In this document: positions 53,505 to 64,000 of the stretch, piece by piece
How the letters are laid out: every line of letters begins with the position of its first letter
Numbering within the stretch: position 1 is the stretch's first letter
Assembly: GCA_959347315.1 (NCBI GenBank)
Contig: OY365817.1
Location: forward strand, 5,312,031-5,376,030
DNA length: 64,000 nucleotides
Direction: 5' to 3'
Source of the DNA: Bimastos eiseni
Lineage: Eukaryota; Annelida; Clitellata; Crassiclitellata; Lumbricidae
The notes under the pieces: generated by a model
Databases searched by the model: none
Seen by the model: only the letters and a program-made list of their open reading frames with translations
Told to the model about the DNA's origin: nothing
Program-made: the position numbers and the translations under genes

Positions 53505-53700
53505 AACATTTATATAGCGCCTCTTTGGGATATCTACTCACAGGCGCTGCCTGCGCTAGCCTAAACGATGTTAAATGTCATTACTAACGAATAATTTACA
53601 TCAGTTTGCATAACTCTGCACAGTAAGCTGTAAGATTCGCCACTGGCTTCCCGTCAAAAGCTGACAACATTAATGGTGTTCTAATCTATCCAAAGATGTC
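53505..53700 (-). repeat. SINE-like dispersed repeat, copy 3
   Basis: Plus-strand ATTTATATAGCGCCTCTTTG, second arm ACTCACAGGCGCT, then a body with TGTCATTA.TAACGA, CACAGTAAGCT, TCGCCACTGGC and TTAATGGTGTTC. These align in order with the copy at 22925-23175, with a deletion in the middle. Confidence 0.6.
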
Positions 53701-54099
53701 GACAGTCTCGACACCCATACCATATACATATGCATATATATATACCATATGTAATTATGTATACACATATATATCAAGTATTCATTTATGATTTAGGATT
53801 GGTATGAATTTTTATATATGTATATGGCATATTCATATATATATATATATGCATATAATATATAGATATGGTATATATAAGGGTGCTTCTAAAAATTAAG
53901 TTGTCAGAAAATAATTCTCTGTCCAGTCATTGTGCGATACTGAATGGAAGAATAACCAGTAGAATTTTTATCATTTGTCAAAATAATATTTTACCACAAG
54001 CAATCAAAGTTTGTTATTACGGTCTTGTTCTCGTAAAATCGTCAGGTGAAACACTAACAATGTAACCACGGAGAAGATATGAAAAGATGTAAGATTGAA
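53701..54099. other. AT-rich stretch
   Basis: ATATAT/CATATG-rich sequence (53715-53870). The frame at 53868-54065 is unsupported. Confidence 0.5.
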
Positions 54100-54600
54100 G
54101 TTGAAAGCACGATGGGTAGAGGAGCCTGAAACAGATGATGGTAGATGATAGGTAGGCCTAATGATGGTGAAGAAGCCGAAAAAGTATTTAAATCAGGAGG
54201 CAGATCGTTCCAGAGACGAGGTGCAACGTTGGATATGGCTCGGTGGGAGAACTTGATATGCGTGGTGACCAGGGGGTCGAGACTCTAGAAAAAACTGAGA
54301 AATCATGATTATTGGATAGAACGGGTTGGCTGGATGGTGAAATGTTCGCGAAGAGACTATTGTAGGTTATCGATAGGACTATGAAGTTAATTCGATCATG
54401 GATTTTAGCCAGTCTAGTGATTTGAGAATGGGATCAATATGATGATACCTGGGTGTTCTGGTGACGGCGTTAGATAGTGAGGTTTGAATAAGTCTTAGAC
54501 GCTTGAGTTGTGTGAAATTTCTTCAAGGTTGAAGTAGAAGGAATTGCGGTAACCGAACTTCGAGTGGACCGTAGAGGCATAAATGGTGGAAGCGGTTTTG
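54100..54600 (-). pseudogene. LINE reverse transcriptase C-terminal remnant (L2/CR1-like)
   Basis: On the minus strand: KTASTIYASTVHSKFGYRNS (compare KA.A...VHSRLDYCNSL of LINEs), broken pieces in between, then THIKFSHRAISNVAPRLWND followed by LPPDLNTF near 54195-54275. The FS.RA.S..AP.LWN.LP.DL block is diagnostic for CR1/L2-type LINE C-termini. Several stops and shifts are present. Confidence 0.7.
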
Positions 54601-54718
54601 AAGTCGAACGTTCTGTTCAATTCAATTCCGACAATCAAATAATTCTCAAATAAGTTCTGCTTAAGAAAAATTAGCAGCTTGTAAAAATGTTTACTTAGAC
54701 CTCAAAGAGGCATCTGAA

Positions 54719-54810
54719 CAGTGATGAGCAAAATACTGTCAAAAATTATTTTGAAAATACAAAATAGAATAGTATTTTCTATTTCCAAAATACTTTTGTG
54801 TCCATCACTG
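54719..54810. mobile_element. Tiny hAT MITE (92 bp) with perfect TSD
   Basis: Ends are CAGTGATG and CATCACTG. The target duplication CATCTGAA is exact (54711-54718 and 54811-54818). The interior is nearly palindromic and consists of ATTTTGAAAATAC/GTATTTTC-type sequence. It is among the smallest intact-looking hAT insertions one can expect. Confidence 0.9.
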
Positions 54811-54818
54811 CATCTGAA

Positions 54819-55330
54819 CGACTACTTTCATAATTCAGAGGTGTACAACTGCATATGTATGTGATGGGCGATAATTATAAATGTTCGGCAAGAAGTTAAG
54901 TATTCCAGGGCGACCTTTGAACTTGAAGGGATACTATACAGGTGACAGATGCGCTCCTCCGGGATATATCATTGTAACAGACTAAAATATATTCCACCAG
55001 ACTTAGAGAGTGACAAGAACAGTCAAAAGTATAACCCTGACTATAATTAGCAAAACCCTAACCATGTGAACAGCTCTAGGCCCAGAAACTGTCTCGCTTT
55101 AACGACTTTGAGGAGCTCGTCTACTGATTGAAATTATATCAGATATTTCTATAAGATATTTCATATTTTCAATAGACGTCCTATGTAATCTAACAAAGGC
55201 TCCAATCATAAAATTGAAAGTAGGAATGTAATGCTATGAACGAGAGTCGACGCATAATATATCCGTCACGTGGGCCGAGGAGGACAACAACGACGACACT
55301 GACCCTTAATAAACATCATAGCTTAAACGT
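54819..55330. other. Stretch without a recognised gene
   Basis: Nothing recognised. Confidence 0.5.
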
Positions 55331-55861
55331 TTATAGTTGCGTATGATATAAACAGAAATTGTCCCTTCCGCTGGTTTGCCTGTATACAAGGTAGGTCTTT
55401 TCTGCACTAAAGACAACTTCGTTCCGTATCTCGTCTGCATCGATAACTGACCAAATGAAAAGAAATCCATAACAATTTATTTGATCAATCCATGATTCAT
55501 TTGAGGTCTTCGTTGAGCTCTCGATCATCCTCAAACTGCCTCTTGGATGATATCCTAATCCTGGAAATCTTCTCAAGTACCCACTGCGTCAGATGAAAAC
55601 GGTTTAGAAGGAACATCAGACGGGTCAGGTTCATAGCTGAATATTATGTGGCAACTGAGAGAACTGTTTGAAAGGCACCGCACTGGAGTCTGGAAGCTTG
55701 AACCCAGGTAGCCAGAGCCGATCTTTGGGGCGGACGATTGAATAGCCGATATTTCGCTCGTAGTGAGACGTTGACATCATAGTTATCATTGGCCAGCGCA
55801 GAGAGTGCCTCCGAGAAGATATCTTAATGGGGCGCTGTATAAACAGCTGATTACATTGCAT
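55331..55861 (-). other. Two adjacent unexplained open stretches
   Basis: On the minus strand, 55861-55631 (76 codons, IGYSIVRPKDRLWLPGFKLP) and 55576-55331 (81 codons, GYHPRGSLRMIESSTKTSNE, INCYGFLFIWSVIDADEIRN) have natural-looking composition and no repeat origin. They are in different frames and about 55 bases apart. I recognise no family. They could be two exons, a frameshifted pseudogene or chance. Confidence 0.2.
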
Positions 55862-56999
55862 AACGATAGACGATGGCAGATTCTGTTGACTCTAAATGAG
55901 TTAAGAAGTCCATCAGCCTCATCTTTTCAGAACTTCAAAGCAGAAATTCTTCTCATTTTCGTTGATTAGTTTCGTGAAAGCCTTATGATCGAAAGACACC
56001 AAAGGATAGAAAATTATGACGAAGCTCTCAGATGGTAATAGCATCGATCATTTTAATGACATCCTATGACTGCCTGGGTCGTTGATGCCGATATTACCTA
56101 CCTTGCGCCGAATATTGTTGGGCCTGACAAAACAAAAAGCTACAGCAATGGACAAAATAAATAGGCGCTTAAAAATTCCGTTGAACGCTAGTGACTTTAC
56201 TTTTTACTTTATTTTATTTGAATTGATCGGCCCTTAATGCAATCGATATCCGTAACCCAACGTCGTAGCAGAGCTGTTTCAACAGCACACATGTCACGTG
56301 TGGTGGTCATCTTTATATTTTTTAAATATTTTAAACAGTAAACTGAATCTGATAGATGCAGACCTGAATAAACGGATTTCTGTTCTTCTTTGCAAATTCC
56401 CTGTGGAGCAAATAATTGTAGCTTAAAGTAAATACATCCGTCGATCTAATTGCAATTGGAAACTTGCAACGTTGTGTTCAGACCGCAGCAACAGCTAATT
56501 ATGGATGACTAAACGTTGAAATTGTTGAAAAACGTTGGAAAAAACGTTGAAAACGTTGAAGCATAAGCAATTCTAAGTTACGTACGTGAAATTTATTGAG
56601 GGAGTTCAATTCAAACTTAACCGAATGTTCTTCAACGGTTTTTTCCTTTTGATATCCGACTCTTCTAATGAAGACGGTTTCAACAATCTGTTCGAATGCG
56701 GTCCAGTTAAACTGCATTGCACACCAGTCTGTTGTTTCTGTAATGCATTGGAGGTAATAACTTCCGGTTGGGGGCGGAAACGAAACCGAAGAAGAGGACT
56801 CATGAATCTGTTATTATCAACGCTGATGACTGGGATTTTGATGCTTAGAAGTCGACACAGAAACTGGGACAGACAAAGATAAACAGAGTTAGGGAGATAA
56901 AGAGACAGACAAAGAATGACGCAGAGACAGAGAACGAGAGATTCGGCTTTTGACTAAGTATACAAACGATAACTGATCCATAAGTAATGCTTAGTCCTC
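55862..56999. other. One kilobase without a recognised gene
   Basis: Includes AACGTTGAAAA repeats (56510-56565). A Cys-rich frame near 56675-56754 with a GTAATA donor-like end was noted but is not convincing. Confidence 0.5.
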
Positions 57000-57252
57000 T
57001 CTTTCTCTGTCTTTCTCCCTCCATCCCTCTCTCTCATTCGCTCTTTGTCTCTGTCTGTCTCTGTCTCAGTCTATATCTGTATGTCTGTCTGTCTCTCTCT
57101 GTCTCTCTCTCTGTCTCTCTCTGTCTCTCTCTGTCTCTCTCTGTCTCTCTCTGTCTCTCTCTGTCTCTCTCTGTCTCTCTCTGTCTCTCTCTGTCTCTCT
57201 CTGTCTCTCTCTGTCTCTCTCTGTCTCTCTCTGTCTCTCTCTGTCTCTCTCT
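57000..57252. repeat. CT-rich tract with 10-bp unit (CTGTCTCTCT)
   Basis: Irregular CT/CTGT to 57090, then about 16 perfect copies of CTGTCTCTCT. Confidence 0.95.
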
Positions 57253-57829
57253 AATTTACTCTCGCCCTCGCTCTCTTCCTGGTTTAATATGCCCGATCCC
57301 TTGTGAGCTCTACCTGTCAAAAGAAATTCTAATCAGGGCGTCGTCAACCAAAAGACTATTCTAGGTTCTCTGACCGTTCCCCCGCTGTACGTAATATATA
57401 TATATATATATATATAGACTTAATTCAGTGTAAAATCCGACGGCCATTTACGAAATATTGCACAAGTGACAAATCCGTTCATGCCTTTGCCGACGTTCAT
57501 GACACCGTTATTTCTTATATATCGTCTGCGAATTGTCGCCATATTAGGTCCGAAAAGGGAGAAATCATTTCTGCGTTGGCGCATGGTTGCTATGTAGCAT
57601 TTGGACAGACAAATGCACAGACAAACGCACAGACAAACAGACAAACAAACAGACTGACGTTTCGATGAATTCGACGTCGTGTAGTGGATTTGGCGTCGTG
57701 GAAAACGGAAATCGAGTGCGCGGAAGACGGAAAGAAAGGAGAACTGGAAAGGCAGATGGCGTTCTATGAGGCTGAACTGTATTGGATTGGATTGGATTGG
57801 AAAGAGACGAACGAGAAGAGGCAGCGCAT
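57253..57829. other. Stretch without a recognised gene
   Basis: (TA)n at 57398-57415, CAGACAAA repeats (57604-57650) and ATTGGATTGG (57782-57800). No gene was recognised. Confidence 0.5.
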
Positions 57830-58015
57830 ATAGAGATAGAGACAGACAGAGAGAGACAGAGAGACAGAGACAGAAAGATAGACAGAGACATAGATAGACA
57901 GAGAGACAGACAGACAGAGACACAGAGAGAGAGTAAGAGAGAAACAGAGAGAAACAGAGACAGACACAGAGAGAGAGACAGACAGACAGACAGAGACAGA
58001 GAGAGAGAGAGAGAG
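57830..58015. repeat. GACA/GA array
   Basis: GACAGAGAGA-type units for about 185 bp. On the reverse strand this resembles the tract at 57000-57252, so the two form a potential inverted pair. Confidence 0.9.
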
Positions 58016-58848
58016 TTCCAGCGGAACCAAGAGAAAGTCGGATCGGTCAATGGCTCTGCGGTGTTGTCCCGTTTTAACTTGTGTCCGTTAACTTTCATAA
58101 AAAATACAGACAATCTCTAAAAATACAGAAATATTTTCTTAACTCTGATCCGAATGAAGTGGCCATGCGCAGAGTTGCAGCTAGGTCCAACCTTCTCTCC
58201 CTCTGTTCAACTCTGATTCGGAATGGTAGGCATATAATTATACAGTCCACGCTCGCTAACTCCAGCAAACACATTACGCCAATATTGAATGATCAAATAG
58301 GAAATGCTATGAGATCGTTGATGGTAACGTTGTTTCAAAGTAACGGAATGGTTTCCTCTATTCCACAAAAACGCTTCTTCTCAGACCGGAAAAGTATCGC
58401 AAAATTGGAGGTGAACTAATATATTAAATAACAAACTTCAGTGTAGTTTTAGAAGTTTACATTTGAAAAAACAATAAACCTTTTAGTGCCTCAAATATTC
58501 CACTATGCGATCTTAGGAAAATCTTTATAACCAAAAATTCCTTTGGTGGGAACAACGTTGAACTAAAACTACAGTTACTTAAATAACTTATGTGAAATTT
58601 AAATGTGAATTTTAATCTACAGATACTCTATTGACGATCAAGAAATGTCCCAATGTTGCGATACTTTTCAGATGTAGTCTACCTGTTTTTGGCTTTTAAA
58701 ACAATAATAAGTATTGTAAATTCCATATACGATACACCAGGTTTGTCGCCCTTCTAAATAAGCTCAACTCAGGCGAGACCTTGGCAGACGGAGTCTTTCC
58801 CGTCTGAGAAGATCTATTATTAAACAAGAGAGTCGTTGACTAGATTTA
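58016..58848. other. 5' flank of the CUB-like gene
   Basis: No clear TATA box or exon was seen. The frame at 58081-58419 has natural composition but no recognised domain. Confidence 0.45.
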
Positions 58849-59332
58849 ATGGATCATATCTATTTTTACAAAGCGATGGTTCTTGTACATGTGATGTTAG
58901 TGGCTGGAGTCGGTCTCCCTGTCTGTCCGAGTGATGGAAAAGTCGTCGTCTCTGGCTCCAGTGGATACGTCTCCAATGGCGTCGGTCTCTATCGCACTCT
59001 GATCGGCAGTGACGCGTGTCCTTGGATGCTGCAGGTCAAACAAGGTCAGCGGATGACTTTGAGGCTGATTGTACTCTTCAGCAGTTTTCCTACCTGGAAG
59101 ACGGAGGAAGCAACCTTCGTCTGCTCATCGACCTTCGTCCTTCAGGAAAGAGACTCAGCCGTCAAGAAGTATGGCGTCTGCGCTGGAAAGTCTCGCGAGC
59201 GACATCTCTACACATCGGTTGGCAACGAGATCACATTGTATATCTCGCGAGATCAGACGAACGAAGACGACCAATTGCTGGAGACGACGATGACGGAGAG
59301 AGAACATCCGAAGTTCGTCATCAGTTACGAAG
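58849..59332 (+). CDS. First exon of a secreted protein with CUB-like domain
   Basis: ATG 58849 opens MDHIYFYKAMVLVHVMLVAG; the internal ATG at 58876 (GCGATGG) has the better start context and gives a compact signal peptide MVLVHVMLVAGVGLP, with cleavage likely near VGLP/VC. The mature part has four Cys: CPSDG, ACPW, TFVCSS and GVCAG. The pattern CPW.L.V..GQR..L.L, then VCAGKSRERHLYTS, then FVISYE follows the CUB-like modules found in large extracellular proteins of brachiopods, molluscs and lancelets (C.W.....GQ...., VCGG..R..HVYTS, F...Y). The exon ends at GAAG|GTTCGT, phase 1. The next exon was not found. Reading past the donor adds only GSSTHLRFST and a stop. It would act outside the cell or at its surface; the ligand is unknown. 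Confidence 0.7.
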
Positions 59333-60054
59333 GTTCGTCAACACATCTTCGTTTTTCAACATAGGATCACGTGAAGAAATTCACGAACCGACTTAATAAC
59401 CGGTTGTCTCATTTATACCAAGCTATTTGGAATTGTGCGATTGAGAATCAGGTCTGTGTATAGCAATCACTAATAAAAAAAATTAATTATCAATACGGTA
59501 AATCATACCTTTAATCATTTAAGCAATTTCAAATAATTGAATGCAAAAAATAAAAATTCTGAATTTGTTCAGTAGGCCTAATAAGCACCAACTTGTTAAT
59601 TGGGTTTGTTTAACTTAAAAGCAAAAGAAAAACGATTAAACATTTGGTTGGATTGGTGTACTAAGTGAGGATTTTCAGGGCGAAGCCCTCAGACCCGCAT
59701 CAAGGGGTACCGCCTTTTAATATCGCTGGGAGTCGCTCAGATCCCTTGCCTGGTCCTCCCAACCTCATGACTATAGCCACCCCACTCATCGCCGACAACC
59801 AACATTCCGGGAAACTTGAAGTCTTTCGAGTGGCTGAGTGAGTGCAGAACTACGACGGACGACCAGAGGAGCATTGCATTCTAAGCCAAATGCACTGACG
59901 TTATTTGTTTAGAGGTAGTTTTTGGGTGACTACTCTACACACGGATGAGCAACAGATTTAGCCCTTAGATTAAGTTCAAATGGCGATAAAGTACGCATTA
60001 AGTACAGATCGTTTATGGATGATTCAGTTGAATGAAACGTGAATCCGCATGCCA
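59333..60054. other. Intron or downstream sequence of the CUB-like gene
   Basis: No second exon was recognised. CAGGGCGAAGCCCTCAGACC (59678-59697) is a short inverted motif sometimes found in repeats. Confidence 0.5.
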
Positions 60055-60335
60055 CTCTCCTATATATATATATAATATATATATACGGCAGGATTATTAC
60101 ACCAGGAAAAAGGAGGGAGGCAGGGAGGGAGGAAGGGATGGAGGAAGGGAGGAATGGAGGAAGGACTGGACGAAAAGATGAAGGGTGGTGTGGAGGAAGG
60201 GATGAAGGGAGGGAGGGATGAGGGAATGGAGGAAGGGAGGGAAGAAGTAATGAACGGAGGAAGAGATGAAGGGATGGATGGAGGAAGGAATTGAGGAATG
60301 GTAGAGTGGAATGAGGAATGGAGGGTGGGGTTTGT
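60055..60335. repeat. TA run and GGAA/GGGA array
   Basis: (TA)n at 60061-60085, then a purine-rich GGAAGGGAGG array with GGAT variants to about 60330. Confidence 0.85.
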
Positions 60336-60619
60336 GTCAAATGAATTGGAAGACCGTGAGTCTGCTCTAAGAGAAGAGGTCGCAGAGTATCATTTCCTCC
60401 GATCGTCCGTAAGAGCCACACTTGAGACTGACCACCTGCTAATCAACTAATTACTCGAATCCTTGTACTGCTGCTGCTGTCTCTGACGGGGGCGCATTCA
60501 ACCGCCAGAAGATGATAATTGCTCGAATGGGTTCCAAATCCAGACCCAATTATCCGATCAGTGATAACAGGAAACGTATTTTTGGAGTGCCCTCAACAGG
60601 GCAGCTGTTGAAGCTGCCC
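60336..60619. other. Short stretch without a recognised gene
   Basis: Nothing recognised apart from a CTGCTGCTG run at 60470-60480. Confidence 0.5.
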
Positions 60620-60745
60620 TCTTCTTTTTCTTCGTCTTCTTCATCTTCTTCTTCGCCTTCTTCTTCTTTTTCTTCGTATTCTTCTTCTTCTTCTTCGACT
60701 TCTTCTTCTTCTTCTTCTTCTTCTTCGTCTTCTTCTTCTTCTTCG

Positions 60746-60776
<31 letters not shown>

Positions 60777-60845
60777 CTTCGTCTTCTTCTTCTTCTTCTT
60801 CTTCTTCTTCTTCTTCTTCTTCTTCTTCTTCTTCTTCTTCTTCAT
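60620..60845. repeat. TTC trinucleotide array
   Basis: (TTC)n with TCG, TCA and TCC variants at the left and a purer run at the right. The Ser-rich frame is an artefact. Confidence 0.95.
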
Positions 60846-61078
60846 CTCCTAACGTAACCTTCAAACAGATGAGAAGTAGCGACTAAATTCAACTGTACAT
60901 GTATGGCTAAATGAAAAGGGCGTCTATGAGTGACTTTGTGGCAAACCCCCGATCCTCAGCAACCCCAATTGTCAGGCAGGAAATCCCATTTTCTCTCATT
61001 TTTATAAAATAAAATTTTTCTTTAATGTAGTACCAATAAACTATTTTTTTACATTGTTCATAATTATACAATGAGTAT

Positions 61079-61080
<2 letters not shown>

Positions 61081-61113
<33 letters not shown>
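61081..61113. repeat. TA microsatellite
   Basis: Pure (TA)n of 33 bp. Confidence 0.9.
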
Positions 61114-61115
<2 letters not shown>

Positions 61116-61440
61116 TGATTTCATGGGGTTTGTTATTCATATAACTGGTCAATGTGGTCTTTGAGTGGGAATATTATCAAACGGCCCAAACACTTCATTT
61201 GCACTGTGTTGCTCACCTCCATTGTGTAACGCACAGTCACAATTAAGACGGGAAGCATAGTTTTCTGATGCCGAAGCGCTCTTATTTACTTCATGTAATA
61301 ATATTTTTTAAACAGGTTTACAACAATGTTTTAGTTGCGAAGTTAGCGACCTTTGCAGCAGCAGCAGACTGCAACAAGCACCAGAAACAAAAAATAAGTA
61401 ACTTAAAGTGGATATGTAAACCCTAACCGATGACGTCGAC
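61114..61440. other. Stretch without a recognised gene
   Basis: Contains a GCAGCAGCAG run. Nothing coding was recognised. Confidence 0.5.
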
Positions 61441-61690
61441 AGAGCTTGAAGGTTGGGGACAAAAGTCCCAAACGACTAGGGAGTCTGTCGGGAGCGTTGT
61501 AAGCTACCCAACTCAGGAATTGGAAGACTGTGATTTCTGAATGTTTGAATTTTTGAGCATTTGATGCCAAATGGAGTGCATTTTGGGTTCTTCTTTACTT
61601 CGTATTTTAAAACCATTCTTTCGAAACAAAAGTACCTAAAACATCTCGATATGTGAAAAAATGTGTCTATATATAATATGTGAGGAAGCT
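61441..61690 (+). repeat. Direct repeat, copy 1
   Basis: GAGCTTGAAGGTTGGGG, CAAAAGTC, AACGACTA, GAGCATTTGATGCCAAAT, TTTTGG and AAAAGTACCTAA occur in order, as in 61885-62115. Divergence is about 25%. Confidence 0.7.
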
Positions 61691-61884
61691 GGGAATTCAA
61701 ACGTCAGAAGACGTTTGGGCGTTTGCAGTCGAAGCATTTGAAATTGCCATGTCTTTCAAGACTTCAGCTGCATGCCATAGTCAGATTAATAAAAGCGAGA
61801 CGAAGTTAAGTTGTAAAGTAAAACAACCCAGCTTCATCTGGAAATGCATTTGTGTGTAGGGTTGTTTGAAAAATGGGTGGTGTA

Positions 61885-62115
61885 TACACTGGCTTCGCCA
61901 GAACTTGAAGGTTGGGGGAGCAAAAATCTCTAACGACAAAGAAGCCTTCTGGCATTTTTATCGGGGTCTGGGGCCTCGCCCCAGAAGCCTGCGCAATTGT
62001 GGGCATTTGATGCCAAATAAAGTAGATTTTGGACTCTTGTTTACCACAAAATTTTCAACTATAATCTCGAAATAAAAGTACCTAATTTCTCTCGATTTGT
62101 GACAAAGTTTGACTA
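61885..62115 (+). repeat. Direct repeat, copy 2
   Basis: Partner of 61441-61690. It carries TGGCTTCGCCAGAACTTGAA, GGGGTCTGGGGCCTCGCCCC and GGGCATTTGATGCCAAAT. Probably a dispersed repeat with two insertions here. Confidence 0.7.
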
Positions 62116-63274
62116 CATTATATGCAGAGGACTTTAATTGTGAAATTCAAATTACAAATAAACGTAGGGTACCTCCTCCATATAAAAGTACTCGGATTTG
62201 CGCGAATCTCAAGACCCAATCTGGGCCGGGATGGGGGTAACTGCCTCCTTGCTCTCCAGTGGATAGGCTAATGTATGTGACCGGTTGCCGGCTCTTTGTA
62301 GTAGTATTAGACTACTATCTAGTGTCACTGTGAATAAAGCTAGTTTATCATTAACTTATTAAGATATAAACTTACGGTGTACGTTATTATGTTTTACATC
62401 GCTACCATTACTCACAAAGTAAAGACTTAAAGATATTCCCTAAGACTCAAAAAGTATCCCCCTACTTGAAATTGGAAGCATTTGCCTCTGAACTTCCCTG
62501 TAAATGAAGATAACCGGGGAATCGTCGTTCAACATGTTCTTTGCTCTGATGTATTACGTTATCGTTTTGTATCGTTCTCATTGAAATGTGAAGACATGTG
62601 AACAGCTGTAATCGTAGATTTGAGCAGATCAACAGTTTTGGTAATAATAAGATGATTCGATAGACTCGATGACCAATGAGTTCATTAGCGCAATCAGAAC
62701 CTGAGATTTTGAGTTAAGCACAAATTCATCTGCATAGTCTCTCGTCAAGGGCTATTGTCCTGGCACCTGATCAACGTTAGATTAACGACGGGTAATTTAG
62801 ACGGTGCCACGGTCGCACACACCCCATTAACATCTCTCAAAACAAGCGCCTATCCCATGGTATAAGCCACCCGTTACCTCTAATGAGCTCTAACGTGTTT
62901 TCTATCCACATTACTCATCTGGATATTAATCTGTCGCCGTCTATTGCAAAAGCAGTCTTCTCTGTAGACGTTCCCTGTGTTCTCTGTATCACTTGAATTT
63001 CTGTTCACTACATAGATCATTAGTTCTCCAATCTTAATTATTTAGTTTGCTAATTCTGGACATCATTCAAGAGAGATTTTGATCACTTCCTCACTTGGCA
63101 ATACTCATTCGAAATTTTCTGAAACGAGTGCTGCAGTTTATATTGAGATTAACATAGTTTGCAATCTCACCTTAATCAATTGTTTAGAATGTCTGGTTCT
63201 AATCCGCTCTGACTGTCTTTTTTTTATCTTAATCATCGTTCTCAGAAGGTTGCAACGAAATCACTTCGATTTTT
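62116..63274. other. One kilobase without a recognised gene
   Basis: No exon or element end was recognised. Confidence 0.5.
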
Positions 63275-63425
63275 CCCTTTCATGTGTTCTTTCCTGTTTC
63301 TCTGTCTATCTGTATGTCTGTCTGGCTGCCTGTCCGTCTGTCTGTCTTTCTCTCTGTCTGTCTTTCTCTCTGTCTGTCTTTCTTTCTGCTTGTCTTCCAT
63401 TCTTTCTGTCTGTCTGCCTGTCGCT
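63275..63425. repeat. CTGT/CTTT tetranucleotide tract
   Basis: TGTCTGTCTTTCTCTCTG-type units, about 150 bp. Confidence 0.85.
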
Positions 63426-63814
63426 GCTCCATATCCCTCAGCAGCCAAGGAAAAACTCGAGCTTTCCATGTCCTCTCTTTGCCACTGGTTGTGCTGCAAT
63501 GACCTTCCAGTCAGATCAGACGAATGAGAAGCAATTCCTTTTCCAGTCCATCATCAAATGCAGTCGTTCTCTTCACTCTGCTCACCTGATGAGTCTACAC
63601 CTGGTCGAATCCCACAGAAATTAGAACTTTTGATGTTGCCAATAATAATAGCTTCTCTTTGCATGTTGTGTCTTCTATCACGTCACGGAATTTGTCAATC
63701 AACCAATCACGTGACTAATGACAGGCTGAATCCGATGTTGCTTCAGACCTCAATTGTTGAGTCTCCTCTTGATTGTCTGAATGCGGAGGCGAATGATTAT
63801 GGCCTCTAACTCAG

Positions 63815-63818
<4 letters not shown>
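63426..63818. other. Stretch without a recognised gene
   Basis: Several frames are open but none shows a domain. Confidence 0.45.
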
Positions 63819-63846
<28 letters not shown>

Positions 63847-64000
63847 CTTCTTCTTCTTCTTCTTCTTCTTCTTCTTCTTCTTCTTCTTCTTCTTCTTCTT
63901 CTTCTTCTTCTTCTTCTTCTTCTTCTTCTTCTTCTTCTTCTTCTTTCTTCTTCTTCTTCTTCTTCTTCTTCTTCTTCTTCTTCTTCTTCTTCTTCTTCTT
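63819..64000. repeat. TTC array running out of the window
   Basis: (TTC)n with two phase slips (near 63845 and 63945). It continues past the right edge, so its full length is unknown. Confidence 0.95.

Noticed and set aside
56586..56882. Cys-rich mini-exon (FECGPVKLHCTPVCCFCNALE) with GTAATA donor
   Set aside because: Too short, phase does not fit the neighbouring phase-1 exons, and no family match.
58081..58419. 112-codon frame upstream of the CUB-like gene
   Set aside because: No recognisable domain or splice context; kept only as a note.
59016..59396. 126-codon frame overlapping the CUB-like exon
   Set aside because: Shadow frame; the Cys pattern and conserved CUB-like blocks are in the other frame.

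Overview
This window looks like nuclear DNA of a marine invertebrate animal. Gene-like DNA is split by introns, and I see no prokaryotic operons. The recognisable host exons encode extracellular domains (a SUEL-type lectin domain and a secreted CUB-like domain). Both end at phase-1 GT donors, as is usual for shuffled metazoan domains. A 2A-like motif at the front of a CR1/L2-type LINE, plus the lectin domain, would fit an echinoderm or another deuterostome, but that placement is only a guess. No tRNA, rRNA, CRISPR array or complete gene was found.

Almost everything else is repetitive. At least nine insertions carry the hallmarks of hAT transposons: ends beginning CAG/CAR-G and an 8-bp target duplication that can be read on both sides. 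They start at about 5100, 16306, 24526, 26940, 26972 (nested in the previous one), 29487, 31885, 34474 and 54719. Two decayed hAT transposase pieces lie at about 17783 and 27604. A second type of DNA transposon has 26-bp perfect ends (GGGGCCGTCC...) and sits inside a 21-bp minisatellite at 37865-39535.

LINE remnants occur at 3436 (-), 9750 (+, weak), 29315/30727 (-, one copy split by a hAT insertion), 44131 (+), 46595 (+), 51285-52485 (-, endonuclease with a 2A-like leader), 52745 (+) and 54100 (-). The LINE at 3436 ends in a short hairpin tail containing GCGCCTCT. The same tail recurs about six more times, always in the same orientation, and in three of those places it is joined to a shared non-LINE body of about 150-200 bp. 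This suggests a SINE-LINE pair with a common tail. A Ty3/gypsy retrotransposon (5' LTR, gag, protease, RT, RNase H, start of integrase) occupies 46984 to about 51285. It is broken by several stops and frameshifts and is cut off where it meets the LINE.

Tandem arrays fill much of the rest: a 512-bp CT run (2291), a 304-bp TTC run (41136), an 18-bp unit over 1 kb (36370), 15-bp units (32818, 40596), a 72-bp higher-order unit (23716), a 47-bp satellite inside a hAT element (27082), and many others. These arrays produce most of the long reading frames, which are not genes.

The likely host genes are the lectin exon at 45535-45810 (+) and the signal peptide plus CUB-like first exon at 58849-59332 (+). 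Two weak minus-strand exon candidates lie at 18230-18537 and 21100-21525.
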